From Oreocharis arfaki (lineage: Eukaryota > Chordata > Aves > Passeriformes > Paramythiidae): a stretch of DNA of 64,000 nucleotides. Every line of letters begins with the position of its first letter. The first letter of the stretch is position 1. The notes beneath the pieces are model-generated. The model saw nothing but the letters and a program-made list of their open reading frames with translations. It did not search any database and was not told the origin of the DNA. The position numbers and the translations under genes were made by a program. The DNA lies in NCBI GenBank assembly GCA_013398015.1, contig VZRR01013418.1, positions 1 to 64,000 on the forward strand. The letters run 5' to 3'. Shown here piece by piece: positions 39,510 to 50,200 of this stretch.

Positions 39510-40729
39510 CATTTTTCTGGAAACCTTATTCTCATGTAGGGGCCTTGGGAACTGTGTCAAATGAAGGCAAATGAAGAAGCAAACCCATGCTTTTAAAGGC
39601 AGTTCCTTTACTGAAATATCTGCTCAACACCCTAAAACCTCCAGTAACCTGGTCCAGCAAGGGAAGGTCCCAAGTAAGAGCTCTGCCTCCTCCAACCGAC
39701 CTTGCACTGGCGGCTTTGCCCAAGTGTTTAATCTTAAGGAAAACCAAGACTGCATTCTAAAAGTCTGTTTATTAAACCATGCATCTTACCTGATTGCCTG
39801 ATTCTATAGGAACTCTTTCTTATATACATTTTCTCCATAGAAGAAAAAAAATATTAATTAAACAAAAATATATAACAAATACTAAACTGTTAGACATAAA
39901 TCCATCTTTACACAGTACACAACTCTGTGTGCAAGTATAAAGATTTTCATATTTCAAAACAAAAAAAACGGTTATTAGCCGAGAGAAAATTTAGGAAACT
40001 TTCCTTAGTGATTAAGTATTCTGTAATTGTCCAGTATATGGATGAGGAAGGAAGGAAGGAAGGAAAGAAGGAAAGAAGGAAACCTCTACTTCCCACTATT
40101 GGTGAAAAAAGCTTCCTAAATAATTTCAAAGAATGATAAATTTGCTCTCCAAAATGCACTGTACTACTTTGTAGTTTGCAATGAAAAGGATTCCAAGCAA
40201 GTATGCTGTAAAACTACATGTATCCGCTGACTTTATTCCTAATTATTGACATTATGTTTGGGAAGAGAGGGTGACTCGGAAATCATTACCTCACTGCTCC
40301 TGTCCTCTCTTTGACAAATGTCCAGCTGATTTGAATCAACTGGGTTTTCATAGCTCGAAAGATAAAGATTATGGCACACAAGACCAGGAAAACTGAGTAT
40401 TTGCTAAGTGTAGTATAGATTCAGGCTTATTTTATGCAAGGAGTCAGAAGAAACATTTGTAAATGCTCATCTAGAAATGACTGTTCTCGTAAGTGGCATC
40501 CTTTTAGAACAGGGCTTTGCTCTCATCTCAGAACACTGCCTATGTTTTGGAGAAGCTAATCCAACTACTGAATGTTAAACTGGGAAAAAGGAGAAGTTGT
40601 TATATCTCCGTGTATCTAAACTATCAGGTTTTCTATTACCTGTTAGATCATACTGTTCAATTTTTCTGTTGTTATATAAATTATAAACGTAAAGAGAGCG
40701 AACTCCTTTGCTTCAGCTGCAGGTGGTGT
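39510..40729. other. Unique sequence upstream of the CpG island
   Basis: AT-rich DNA with one GGAA/GAAA microsatellite (40045-40081). The first half of a 203-codon plus frame (40517-41128) starts here, but its codons before 40730 look like chance AT-rich reading. Confidence 0.6.
40045..40081. repeat. (GGAA)n / (GAAA)n microsatellite
   Basis: Purine-only tandem repeat: four to five GGAA units, then interspersed GAAAGAAG units. Confidence 0.92.
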
Positions 40730-41235
40730 TTTGCTCCCGCAGGCCTGCTGCCGAAACCCTGGTGGGAATTGCAGGCTGGATGTATGACGACCTTTCTCTC
40801 TTGCCTCAGAGGCGTCGTCTATGGCCCAGAGAGGAGCAAAGGATTTCTGTCCCGAGCCCCAGCCCAGGAGCGCCTCCCGGAGCACTCGAGGCTGGAAGGA
40901 GCCAGCCGGGTGGCTGGAAGGGCACGGCCGGGTGTGTCCGTGCCCCCGCACGCACGGGCACAGCGCGGAGCCGAAATGCGAAACTTGCTGCTGCAGGAGG
41001 AGGAGGCAGCCGAAGCTGTCTCCAGGGCAAGGGAACGAGCGTGGCTCTCGGCAGCGCGGGGCCGCTTAACGGAGCGTGACAGGTACGGGAGGGACGAAGT
41101 CACGGCACTCTGCAGGCAGGCCATTTAAAACGGTAATACAGGCAGCCCTCATCCCATCCCAGCGCTGGCACTCCCCAGCATCTGCCTGTGCCGCTCATTC
41201 TGCGCAGATTGTCAGGCGGATATCAAAACAAGCAC
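40730..41235. promoter_or_regulatory. CpG island, probable promoter / transcription start
   Basis: I counted about 37 CpG dinucleotides in roughly 500 bp, while CpG is rare elsewhere in the window. GC content is high, with GC-box-like GGCCGGG and GCGCGG blocks and no TATA box. Vertebrate CpG islands of this kind usually mark unmethylated promoters. Direction is uncertain. On the plus strand an ATG at 40976 opens a frame that runs into a donor-like CAG/GTACGG at 41082/41083, which favours rightward transcription. On the minus strand frames of 74-102 codons are also open, so strand cannot be settled from sequence alone. Confidence 0.75.
40976..41082 (+). CDS. Candidate first coding exon in CpG island, unproven
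   Basis: ATG at 40976 (context CCGAAATGC) opens 35 codons plus two bases up to a donor GACAG/GTACGG. The peptide starts MRNLLLQEEEAAEAV and continues with an Arg/Ala-rich stretch (SRARERAWLSAARGRL, then TERD). A run of three glutamates and alternating Ala/Arg is compatible with a helical segment, but GC-rich DNA gives such compositions by chance. No family is recognised and no second exon could be linked. A non-coding first exon is equally likely. Confidence 0.2.
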
Positions 41236-42189
41236 AGCAGGCAAATAAATACGCGAATCTGAGCAAATATTCTCTCTCCTGCAGGAGCTGTAGACAAGAA
41301 TGACTGACACGTACTCCCTGCTACTGGTGATCTTGGTTTTTTCTGACTACACTCTGTAGGTTATTTCTTGTCATGCCCTGCATTTCAGATTAGTTATTTA
41401 GGTCTCTGGTAAACTCCCACAGTCATAATGGTGTGTAAGAATATAATCTGAACTTTGCTGTGTTACATCAGATTGCTGTCTGAAGAAAATTCAGGGATAA
41501 ACTTTCGTGGTTTAATGATGGAAGTGTATTGAGATTTAATAGAATAGCTATTAATAGATCAGAGATCTTGAATGGCTGCTTTCATAGTTTTTCTGCTTAA
41601 ACTGACTGTATTGGGATTGAATGGAAAAACAACAACTTCTTCGAGTTTTTTTACATTTCAAACTTTTATGCTCAAAAATAGGCTAAGTCTGTTAGGTCTT
41701 CATGGATCTGTTATTAAGAAAAGTGATGGCCTGACCACAGTGTGTTGCACAGACAACCTGGAAGTCCAGTTGAGAGTGTCAGCATCCTACAAGTCATATA
41801 GATTACCTCCATCTAGACAGAGAGCTTTACTTCAGTAAGATTTGGATCAGGCTCATTACTCTTCTAGTTCTTATTTAGAAATTGAAGATACTGATAGTTG
41901 TCTACAAAGTAAGGTATATGAGAAAAAAAATATTGTTAATAATGCACATTGAGATTATTGCCCTAAGCAATTCAATGTTGCATATTAAAAAGTTCTTTTT
42001 GGCTCTGATTTTTTCTGCTTGTTCAACTCCTCTTTTGCATGTTAACCTGTCCCTGTTTACCTTAGGTTTCATTATATTATCATAAACTTATCTTCATTTA
42101 TCGTTAATTCTTCCTCATTCACCACTTGTTTCTCTTCTCCTGTCCCTCAGACTGTCGATATTGAAGCAAATGAAAGTGGTATTTGGTGC
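41236..42189. other. Unique sequence, nothing recognised
   Basis: Return to AT-rich composition immediately 3' of the CpG island. Open frames at 41572-41838 and 41882-42085 (plus) have no recognised motif. Confidence 0.6.
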
Positions 42190-42607
42190 TTAGGGTCCAG
42201 AGCACAAGTCACATGAGGAGTGGCTCAGATAACTGGGGTTGTTCAGCCTGGAGAAAAGGAATCTCAGAAGTGACCTTACCACTCTCTAAAACTGCCTGAA
42301 ATGTGGTTGTGGTGAGGTGGTTGTTGATTTCTTTTCCCAGGTAACAAGTGATAGGATAGAAGGGGAAATAGCCTTAAGTTGGGCCAGGGGAAGTTTAGAT
42401 TGAATATTAGAAAAAATTTCTTCACTGAGGCGTTTTCATAGCATTGGAACAGGCTGCCCAGAGAAGTGGTTGAGTCACCATCTCTTGAGGTATTTGAATG
42501 GCACTTAGTGATGTGGTTTAGTGTTGGACTTGGCGGTCCTGGGTTAATGGCTGTACTTGTTGATCTTAAGGGTCTTTTCCAACCTAAATGATTCTGTCAT
42601 TCTATGA
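42190..42607 (+). mobile_element. CR1 LINE 3' end
   Basis: About 415 bp of CR1 in sense orientation. It shows AGTCACATGAGGAGTGGCTC, GGTTGTTCAGCCTGGAGAAA, GTAACAAGTGATAGGATAGA, CATTGGAACAGGCTGCCCAG, TTAGTGTTGGACTTGGCGGT and a CCAACCTAAATGATTCTG tail with a final ATTCTATGA. The subfamily differs from the copies at 39.2 and 46.9 kb, because it has the ATGTGGTTTAGTGTTGGACT block. The ORF2 remnant is broken by stops and shifts. Confidence 0.95.
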
Positions 42608-44506
42608 CATATATGCTTAGATTTTTTGAGGCAAGATCCTCCCTATAGTTATTGATGTACAGATATTAATTGTGTTGCTATTGGAATACAGGCTACATAT
42701 ATTCTGTTTTAGTGTCTGGATGTATGTGCTTTTGGTATCTTCTTGCAGTGAATAGAAGACTAGAGTCTCAATAAATTTGGACAGTCTTTGGACAGTTAGG
42801 CAAATGTATTGCTGTAATAAGTCAAGCTCACAAGTCTCAGTGCTAGGCTTATCCAGCTTGCAGTTAGAGGAAACTTCTCCAATTCTGTGACACTTCCTAC
42901 TGGATTGCATGGAATATTTTGGTTAGTGTGTAGAAATGATACTTGGGAGTTAGATGGTAGTACTAATAATTTGTGCAGCACTTCTTTGCATCTTTGAATA
43001 GATCTCAGATAAGAAAACTTGTTTTATTTGATTCTAGTTAAAAGAAAAAAAAATCAAAACATCTTCTCTCACTCCCAAGTCTTTCATTCCTCCCATAGAG
43101 CTTTTAATTGGGAGAAAAGAATGGTTTTACTTTTTCTTTGTTTGCAGAAAGCAGCAGTAAGAGAATATACTATCTCAGGCTGATATGACTGGATATGAAC
43201 TAGCCTTTTAAACTATTTTATATTTACACATTTAGTTTATGCAACAGTTTTTCAGCTTATATTTTGGAGGAAGAAAATTAATAAATGATATTAAAGTAAT
43301 TTCCATTTTTGGAGAAATGTCCCTCCATTCAAGAAGCAAATGTGTCTCTCTTCTTTTTGTAGAAATTACATTCTTGTGGATGGACATGAAACATCTTTCA
43401 AAAATCGTGCCATAAGACATTCTCTTCACAGCATGCATTAGCCCTGACTGCAGCAACTTAATGGCAAAGAGGAAAGAACATTATAGCTGTTTTGTTAATT
43501 GTGATATTGATAAGGATTTTAAGCTTTACTTTCTCATTTTTCACAAGCTGTTCAAATTTCTAGTACTGTTTAATTTGGACTGGTTCTTTGGTAAGTTTTG
43601 AATCACTCTCAGACCATATATAAAAAAAGCTTGTCCATGGTTTCATAATCTCTGAATCATTTCATTATCTCTTACAATGCCCTAGACCTTTCCTGTGGTT
43701 TGATGTACAAAGGAAGGGCAGACTTCTTAAGTCTACGGAACATTTTACGTATTGTGCAAGCTCTTAAGCCTGTTCATTGAGATAAATACGGCACTTGCAG
43801 ATTGATGAAACATTTGGCTGTGCTATCACTTAGCTAAGAAGTTAAAGGAATTTGGGATCTTGCAGCTTTTTCATCTTTAAAGTTGTTACTTGAAGTTCAG
43901 TTGTGATTTCTTGTTCTTTCCAAATCTTTTCAGTTACTTTATCAATTTGTCTGTTGTTATAGACAGTTTAGCAATAGCCTGCATGTTGTACACACAGTGC
44001 AATTTTTTTTTCTGGAAAGAAAATCACCAAATACTTTTCACAGATAATTTGCCTTCTAATATTTTTACAGCAACTGTATTCCAAAGTCACACTGCATTTG
44101 TCTAAAGAAACCTTTAATGATACTGCATATATATTCAACTGTGGAGTTCTACAATAGCTTTTTGATGCACTATTTATGCACTGTTAATTTTTTTCATTAG
44201 AGGCTGTTATGTTTATTATTCACTTACCATAAAGGAAACACTTCAGGATTCAACAGTGCATTGTGAGTATATTTTTAGAGTGAACTCATGGATCCCTTTC
44301 TGCCCTTCACTACCTGAAGCAAAATCCCAGGGCGTTACATAAGGGGAGGCAGTGTACTTGGGCAATGCTTGTCTCGGGCTTATGAGGGCAGATCTAATTT
44401 ACCATACAAGTAATTCTTCATCCCTTTGCCCGTGTCCTTAACCACTTATCCCACTCTTTGTCATCTCTGTGGATCTTTCCTCGCACCCTTCACACCTACG
44501 CATCCC
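42608..44506. other. Unique sequence, nothing recognised
   Basis: AT-rich DNA. A donor-like TTTG/GTAAGT at 43590/43591 follows a pyrimidine-rich AAG or TAG acceptor at about 43550, but the putative exon reads only as a short hydrophobic peptide and is not called. Confidence 0.6.
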
Positions 44507-44618
44507 ATGCCTCCCAAACAAGGCACAGCACTTGTGTGTCTATTCCTCATTGTCCTCTGTTCCTCAATTGCTTATTCTGCTCCTCTCTCCCACTTCCAAA
44601 CTTCTACCTTTCAAGAAG
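44507..44618 (+). CDS. Candidate signal-peptide exon of a secreted protein, unproven
   Basis: ATG at 44507 opens 37 codons plus one base, ending at a strong donor (AAG/GTAAGT, junction 44618/44619), so the intron would be phase 1. The peptide begins MPPKQGTALVCLFLIVLCSS and continues IAYSAPLSHFQTSTFQE. This has the three parts of a signal peptide: a short basic start with Lys4, a core of about 14 hydrophobic residues, and a small-residue cleavage site (AYS before Ala24). A GTG-initiated extension of the same frame runs upstream to 44426. The tract is pyrimidine-rich, which by itself favours Leu, Phe, Ser and Pro codons, so chance is possible. No family recognised. Confidence 0.28.
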
Positions 44619-46427
44619 GTAAGTGTAATTTAGGTGTAATGAAAGATGAATCTGATGCTTTCTACTAATTCCGCATTCTCTCTTGTCTTTACCCAGATAA
44701 TGTGGTAGTTTCGACAGCCTTGTTTTTTGAGTAAATCTTTGTTTTGACAGGGGCCTGTATTTTTAACACATGCATTTCTGAAAGCACATGTTCCCAGAGG
44801 CAAAGTTATAGCAGAATGTCTTTATTTTGAAAGATGGAGGTTGGGAAGATTAGAGCCATTTCTTGGTGCTTGTAGAAGTTTGCTCCTTAGCCTCAGGCTG
44901 ACTCAAAATAAGTCATGCACAGGTAGGCTTTTTTCCTTCAGTCAAGACATTCTATTGTGCTTCAGGAATGAAGCTGTCAGCCATAGTCCTTAGACTTTAG
45001 ACAAACATGTCAAAAGATACTTTCTACCTGCTCACTTCTTTCAAAGGAGACAAAAATGAAATCAGTGTTAAGTCTAGACCCTTGAAGCACATCATCAGCT
45101 GGGGTTGTGCCAAGGGTTAAAATGTTATTAAGATCCCAAGTTAGTTCCCATTGCCAGTCTGACTTTTGACTTCAATATGGGCTGAAAGAGTTCCTTAAAA
45201 AATAAAGCAGCTTTTCAGCTGATGGATAAGCTCTATGGCAAGCAGAAAAGATTACTGTAATATTTTAAAAGAAGTGTTTGCTATCTGGCCTCAGAAGTTG
45301 TAATTAACGTGTGTGAGGCCAGAGCTATGTATTATGAAAAAGTGAAAAGTATCTGTGCTGTCTGTAGAAGAGGCAACTCATGTATTTTACTGGCAGTGTA
45401 GCATTTTAAAGTATAGACTTTTAAAGATTTTAATTTTAAATGACAGTGGCATGATCTGTAACTGTAATACACTGCTGTAAACCATCTTTACCATACTCTG
45501 TATTACCTCGGTCGCTGTTTCTTCCTCAGTGGAACCTGAGAGAATAATACAGACAAATTTCATTTATTGTTGTTTCACACTTCTTCACCACAATAGTATG
45601 CATAGCTAACAGGTTAACAAGAATGCCCTGCTCACTTTCTTTTTATTGAAAAGATTTAACAGGTCATAGAAAGCTTCTAAACCTCACAGTGCTCTTCAGA
45701 TCTTGCAGTGATAATAATGTTCATTTTCCCTTTTCAGTCTTTCTTTCTCTGTTGCTGTCCTACTTTACTGTCACACTCAACCCTTTTTATAACTTCTGAC
45801 AGGATGCTGCCTTCAATCCAGTCCCTCCAACAATTACATTATGTGGGTTTGATTTTGTGTGATGTATTTAATGATGCATTAAGAAAGAATCTTGGTAGGA
45901 ATGACTCATTCTAACTTCACTGGGGCTGAATAGCCAAACAAAAATATGTATGAAAGCTGAAAATAATTTCTATCGATGGAAAGAAATGTTGGAATTACAG
46001 TCCTCCTAGTCTATATCGTATCAAAAGAAGATATAAAGGGCAGGTAGGTGTAAGTGTGATGCAGAAGACTCAAGAGGTTTTTCTCCTCTGGTTTTATTAA
46101 AAATACTCCTTTGAAAATGTATTTTGTATACCATTTTAAAAATGAAAAAGTTAGAAGGTATCCTCCACACTTTGGTAAAATTCTAGATAATAATGAAATG
46201 TTTGAGGTCCTCTGGCAGGGTGAAGTTCTGCTTTTAATTAGATGCTCAGTCTTAACAGAAATCAAGATACAATCCAAAGTGCAAGAAACACGGATTGTAC
46301 TTTTAAAATCTCAATTATTCATCCTTCTGCTTTTTAAATTAGCTTTCTGGAATCCCAAATGATCTTCATAAGTTCTCCGTAAGCAGTATGCTGAAGTATG
46401 TATTCCTTCATCTCTTGCGTGTCTCAG
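44619..46427. other. Unique sequence, nothing recognised
   Basis: AT-rich DNA with short unrelated open frames. The ORF at 46111-46362 (plus) has no motif. Confidence 0.6.
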
Positions 46428-46457
46428 GAGTGTAAGAGTGCTATTAGTACTATACAG
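46428..46457 (+). other. Candidate 30-nt microexon
   Basis: A good acceptor (CCTTCATCTCTTGCGTGTCTCAG in two blocks, ending at 46427) and a perfect consensus donor (CAG/GTAAGT at 46457/46458) enclose 30 bases that read ECKSAISTIQ in one frame. The length is a multiple of three, as in many neuronal microexons. No flanking exon supports it. A short chance pair is a real alternative. Confidence 0.18.
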
Positions 46458-46643
46458 GTAAGTCTTTATGTGACATAGGGTGCGTTTTAGTAAAAAACTA
46501 ATAAAAATGCCAGAAAACAGGGTTTGCTCTGGCTTCTACTTATTCATTTAATGCAGATGAGCTGTTTTGTTTTTGTATCATAGCAATGGCAAAAAATCTC
46601 AGAATAATCTGAATTTGTGTCACTTGTCTAGGGATTTTTTGTC

Positions 46644-46662
46644 TTTTTTTTTTTTTTTTTTT
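46644..46662. repeat. Poly(T) run, 19 bases
   Basis: Uninterrupted T homopolymer, with no retrocopy recognised next to it. Confidence 0.85.
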
Positions 46663-46885
46663 AGTTTTAAAAGCTTCTGTTTTGTTTAAAGGTTAGAAGA
46701 TTCTGTTTACATGTTTCAGTCATCCAGTCAGGGATGAAAATCCATATGGCTTAAAGGATCACTTGCACACCATAATCAAAAAGCATTAAATACCAAAAGT
46801 GAGAAGTAAATGCAGAGAGCATAACTAACTCTTTGAGTAAACTAGAAAGTGAATATTTGCATATAATGAATGCATTCAGAGTTAT

Positions 46886-47239
46886 CACAGCAGACTTCCA
46901 ATACTTAGAGAGGGCCACAAGAAAGGTGGTGAAGGCCTTTTTACATGGGCTTGTAGTGATAGGACGAAGTGGAACGGCTGTAAACTGACAAGAGTGGGCT
47001 TAGAGTAGATATGGGTAAGAATTTCTTTGCTGTGAGTGTGGTGAGGCACTAGAACAGTTGCCCAGTGAAGATGTGGATGTCCCATCCCTGGAAGTGTTCG
47101 AGACCAGGTTGGATGGGGCTCTGAGCAGCCTTCTCTAGTGGAAGGTGTCCCTGCCCATGGCAGGGGCATTGGAACTGGATGGTCTTTATGGTCCCTTCCA
47201 ACCCAACCCATTCTATGAGTCTGTGATTCTATAATCATA
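46886..47239 (+). mobile_element. CR1 LINE 3' end
   Basis: About 350 bp of CR1 in sense orientation. It shows CAGACTTCCAATACTTAGAG, GGGCTTGTAGTGATAGGACG, GTGGTGAGGCACTAGAACAG, TCCCATCCCTGGAAGTGTTC, GGAAGGTGTCCCTGCCCATG and a CCCATTCTATGAGTCTGTG tail. The ORF2 frame is disrupted. It is the third plus-strand CR1 within 8 kb. Confidence 0.95.
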
Positions 47240-50200
47240 AATATCAAAGAAAAAATGGGTATTGTAGTTTTTTGCATAGTATTTCCATAGACTCAGTGAT
47301 TACTTTGCTCACCACCTCAAATTCTGTATTCGCTGAAAACAAACCCTAAATTATTAGGTTGCGTTTTGAATTCTGCATGGATACTGAATGCTCTAAAAAG
47401 AATTTTCTGATGTTGCAGTGCAGTAACATCTTTGTACCTTTTCATGAGTTTTCTACACTTGGTGTTTTTTTCTTTAAGTAAATCTAAATGTTAGTGGTGT
47501 GTCACAGGCCACGTAACTTTAACCCCAAGGGCCAAGAGTCCAGGATTAGGCTCTAGTGCAAGAGTCTTCATGGAACATCCTCCCACAGTTCTGCTCTTAC
47601 TAAGTATCCAGTCATGCCAGGAATTGCTCCCTTTCAGTGTCTGTAGGAATCATTACTGGGTACAAAGAAAGAACATGAGGTTGTAGTGGTGATTGTCAGG
47701 AAGGTGGCGGAAGGTGGATGGGCTGGTCTCATTTCTGTCAGGAAATCAGGAAGGTGAGAAGAACCATAAGGTCCCTGTCAGTCCCAAAATTATGTCTCAG
47801 CGTATCAGGCCTAATGACTCTGTTTGGGTGGTTCTTCTGACTGTCTGTGCTTCACCCTAGGGATGCTACTGACCTTTCTACTCCAGCCTTCTGCCCTAAC
47901 AAAGGGAGAAACTACTGCAGTATTTTTTTCAGAAAAAAATCCCCTCAAATACCTTTCATGGCCCTAAATTGATCTAAAGATTAGAAAATTCTGTCTCCTT
48001 TGTCTTATTCTCAGTGTCTCTGAGTACCTCTTTTATTACATACACGTGAAGACAGTAGGGGGATTAATTAATGTTAAATGGAAAGAGCGGAATTAATCTC
48101 AAAGTACATTACTTTGTTTTATTTCTCAAAATGAAAAATCCATTAGGAACTGATATTGGTAGATTCAGAGTTTAAAAATGTGTATAACATAAAAAACCCT
48201 ATAGTTTTTATGGTGGTGGCTGTTATCAAAGTATGAGACATGACAAATAACACACAATGGGAAGGCTGATGACATGTCATACATTGGGCATGATCAGCTG
48301 AAAGAAATGACTGATGCCTTCTCAAAACTGTCAGCTGTTGTCTTTGAGGATTTTATCTTCCAAAGATGAAAAGTGGAAGTATTCCAATACTTGAGGGAAA
48401 CACAGGAGTGGAAGGGACAGCCAAGGTCAGAAATTCTACATCAAACCGCTCAACTTCAATATCTAGAAATAATTAGAGTATTTGCAAGCACATGGAGGGT
48501 TGCAAAGAAACCAACACCAGGGAACATAGAGTTGTCAAAAACCAGCTAACTTCCTTTTTGACAGATTAACAGGCCAAGTTGTGAGTTACAAAGCCACAGA
48601 AATCGTTCATTTTGAATGTAGTAAGAGATGTCTGGCTCTTTTGACATCTTCATAAGTAAGATAGGGAAACATATTGTAGGTTAAACTATTAGAAGGTAAA
48701 TGTAAAACTCATTGATTGACTGTACTCAAAAGAATCAGTGGTTTACTGCAAAAAAATAATACATCCAGTGCGTTCTGGAAGAGTCATTTTTAGGCCCGTA
48801 AGAAAGACATAAATAATAGAATAAAGACTATGCTTGCTAAAGGTGTAAACACATTAGAGGACCGGGCTTGAGTTTGAAATATTCTTGGAAAATCATAAGA
48901 AAAAAAATTGATGACACTGGATTAATGTAATATGGATAAGTGCAGTCTCCCATTTAAGCAGTGGTAATCAGCTACTGAAGTTCTTATTTGGAGAACAAGT
49001 GCCAAGTTTTGTGGGAAAGGGCATGAAGTTTCTAGCTAGTCTGATTAAGCCAACAGCATCTGTAATACACTGTAGTAAGCGACGGGCACAACCAAAGGAA
49101 TGCCTGCAACAAGAAATTGTTTTCTTCTCTGTTCAGCTGGGTGAGGTAGAGATACCACTAAGAGTGAAGCCCATTTGAGGCAACACACCACGGAGTGTGT
49201 GGGGAAGAGCAGAGAAATTAAACAGTGGGCAGACTGTCTGGAGTGATTTAACAAAGGGGAAAAAAAAAGAGAATGAGGAAACACAGGAGACGAGTTTTGA
49301 GCATGCAAAAGGCAGTTGCAAAACACGAGGAACAACAGAATGAACTAGATGGCCTCTTGGGGGCCCTGTTTGCTCTATTCATGATGATTCTGGACAAAAT
49401 CTCTGCAGGAGATCTTTGTTCTTTGCAGTTTTTTAGTAGAAATAGAATTACAAGTGTTTGGTTTTAATAGCATGTGCTTATGCACACCTGTATGCTTTCA
49501 GAGTTACTCTTCAAAGATTTGGATTTTAATTATTGGATTAAGATCCAGTTTGCAAAATGCTGCTACTTTCATAAAAGAGAAAATGTAAGTTCCAACTGAT
49601 CCTATTTCTAGCTTATGTTAAAGGAGCTTGATGGCTGCAGTAATTTAAGCAATTTGCATACAACCTTGTTAGAGCTTGATGGATTTCAAGAGGTTAAGGT
49701 TGTGTATTAATTAGCTGGAAAGTACATTATCTCTGATGAGAGAGTTGGTAATGGATAGTTGCTAATTGTTTGGATTAGGGAAGACCATGAAGAATTTCAA
49801 GGGGGATAGAGGCAGCAAAATGAACAAGTGGTAGATGGATTTTAAGGTATATTTGAAAAGAGTGATAGGAATTAGAAACTCTTCTAGGCTCAAGATCAAA
49901 GGTAACAACTCAGGAAAAACATGTAAGTGTCAGAATGGGTAAAGGATTATGAGTTTAATTCCTTTGAGTTACAATGAGAAGGAAAGCTAGATATCATGAT
50001 GTTTAAATAATGTAGTAGTATGGTATTAGGTCCCCATGTGAATTGCTGGTGCATTTGTCTCAAACAGTTCTTACCCTTCCAGTGAAATCATGTACATGCA
50101 CAGGGGCATCATAGTTTGGCAATGCTCCTGAGGGAACTTGTTGAGGCACTGTTCTGTTTTGGAGCCGGGCTTTGAAGGGAGAAAACAGGGATCACCATAG

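Noticed and set aside
40517..41128. 203-codon plus open frame, the longest in the window
   Set aside because: The first 70 codons read through AT-rich non-coding DNA and the rest through the CpG island, where frames are open on several strands. The length is explained by composition. Only the sub-segment ending at the donor was kept as a candidate exon.
43552..43590. Possible short exon ending at TTTG/GTAAGT
   Set aside because: The acceptor is weak or non-consensus (AAG) and the peptide is a chance hydrophobic string.
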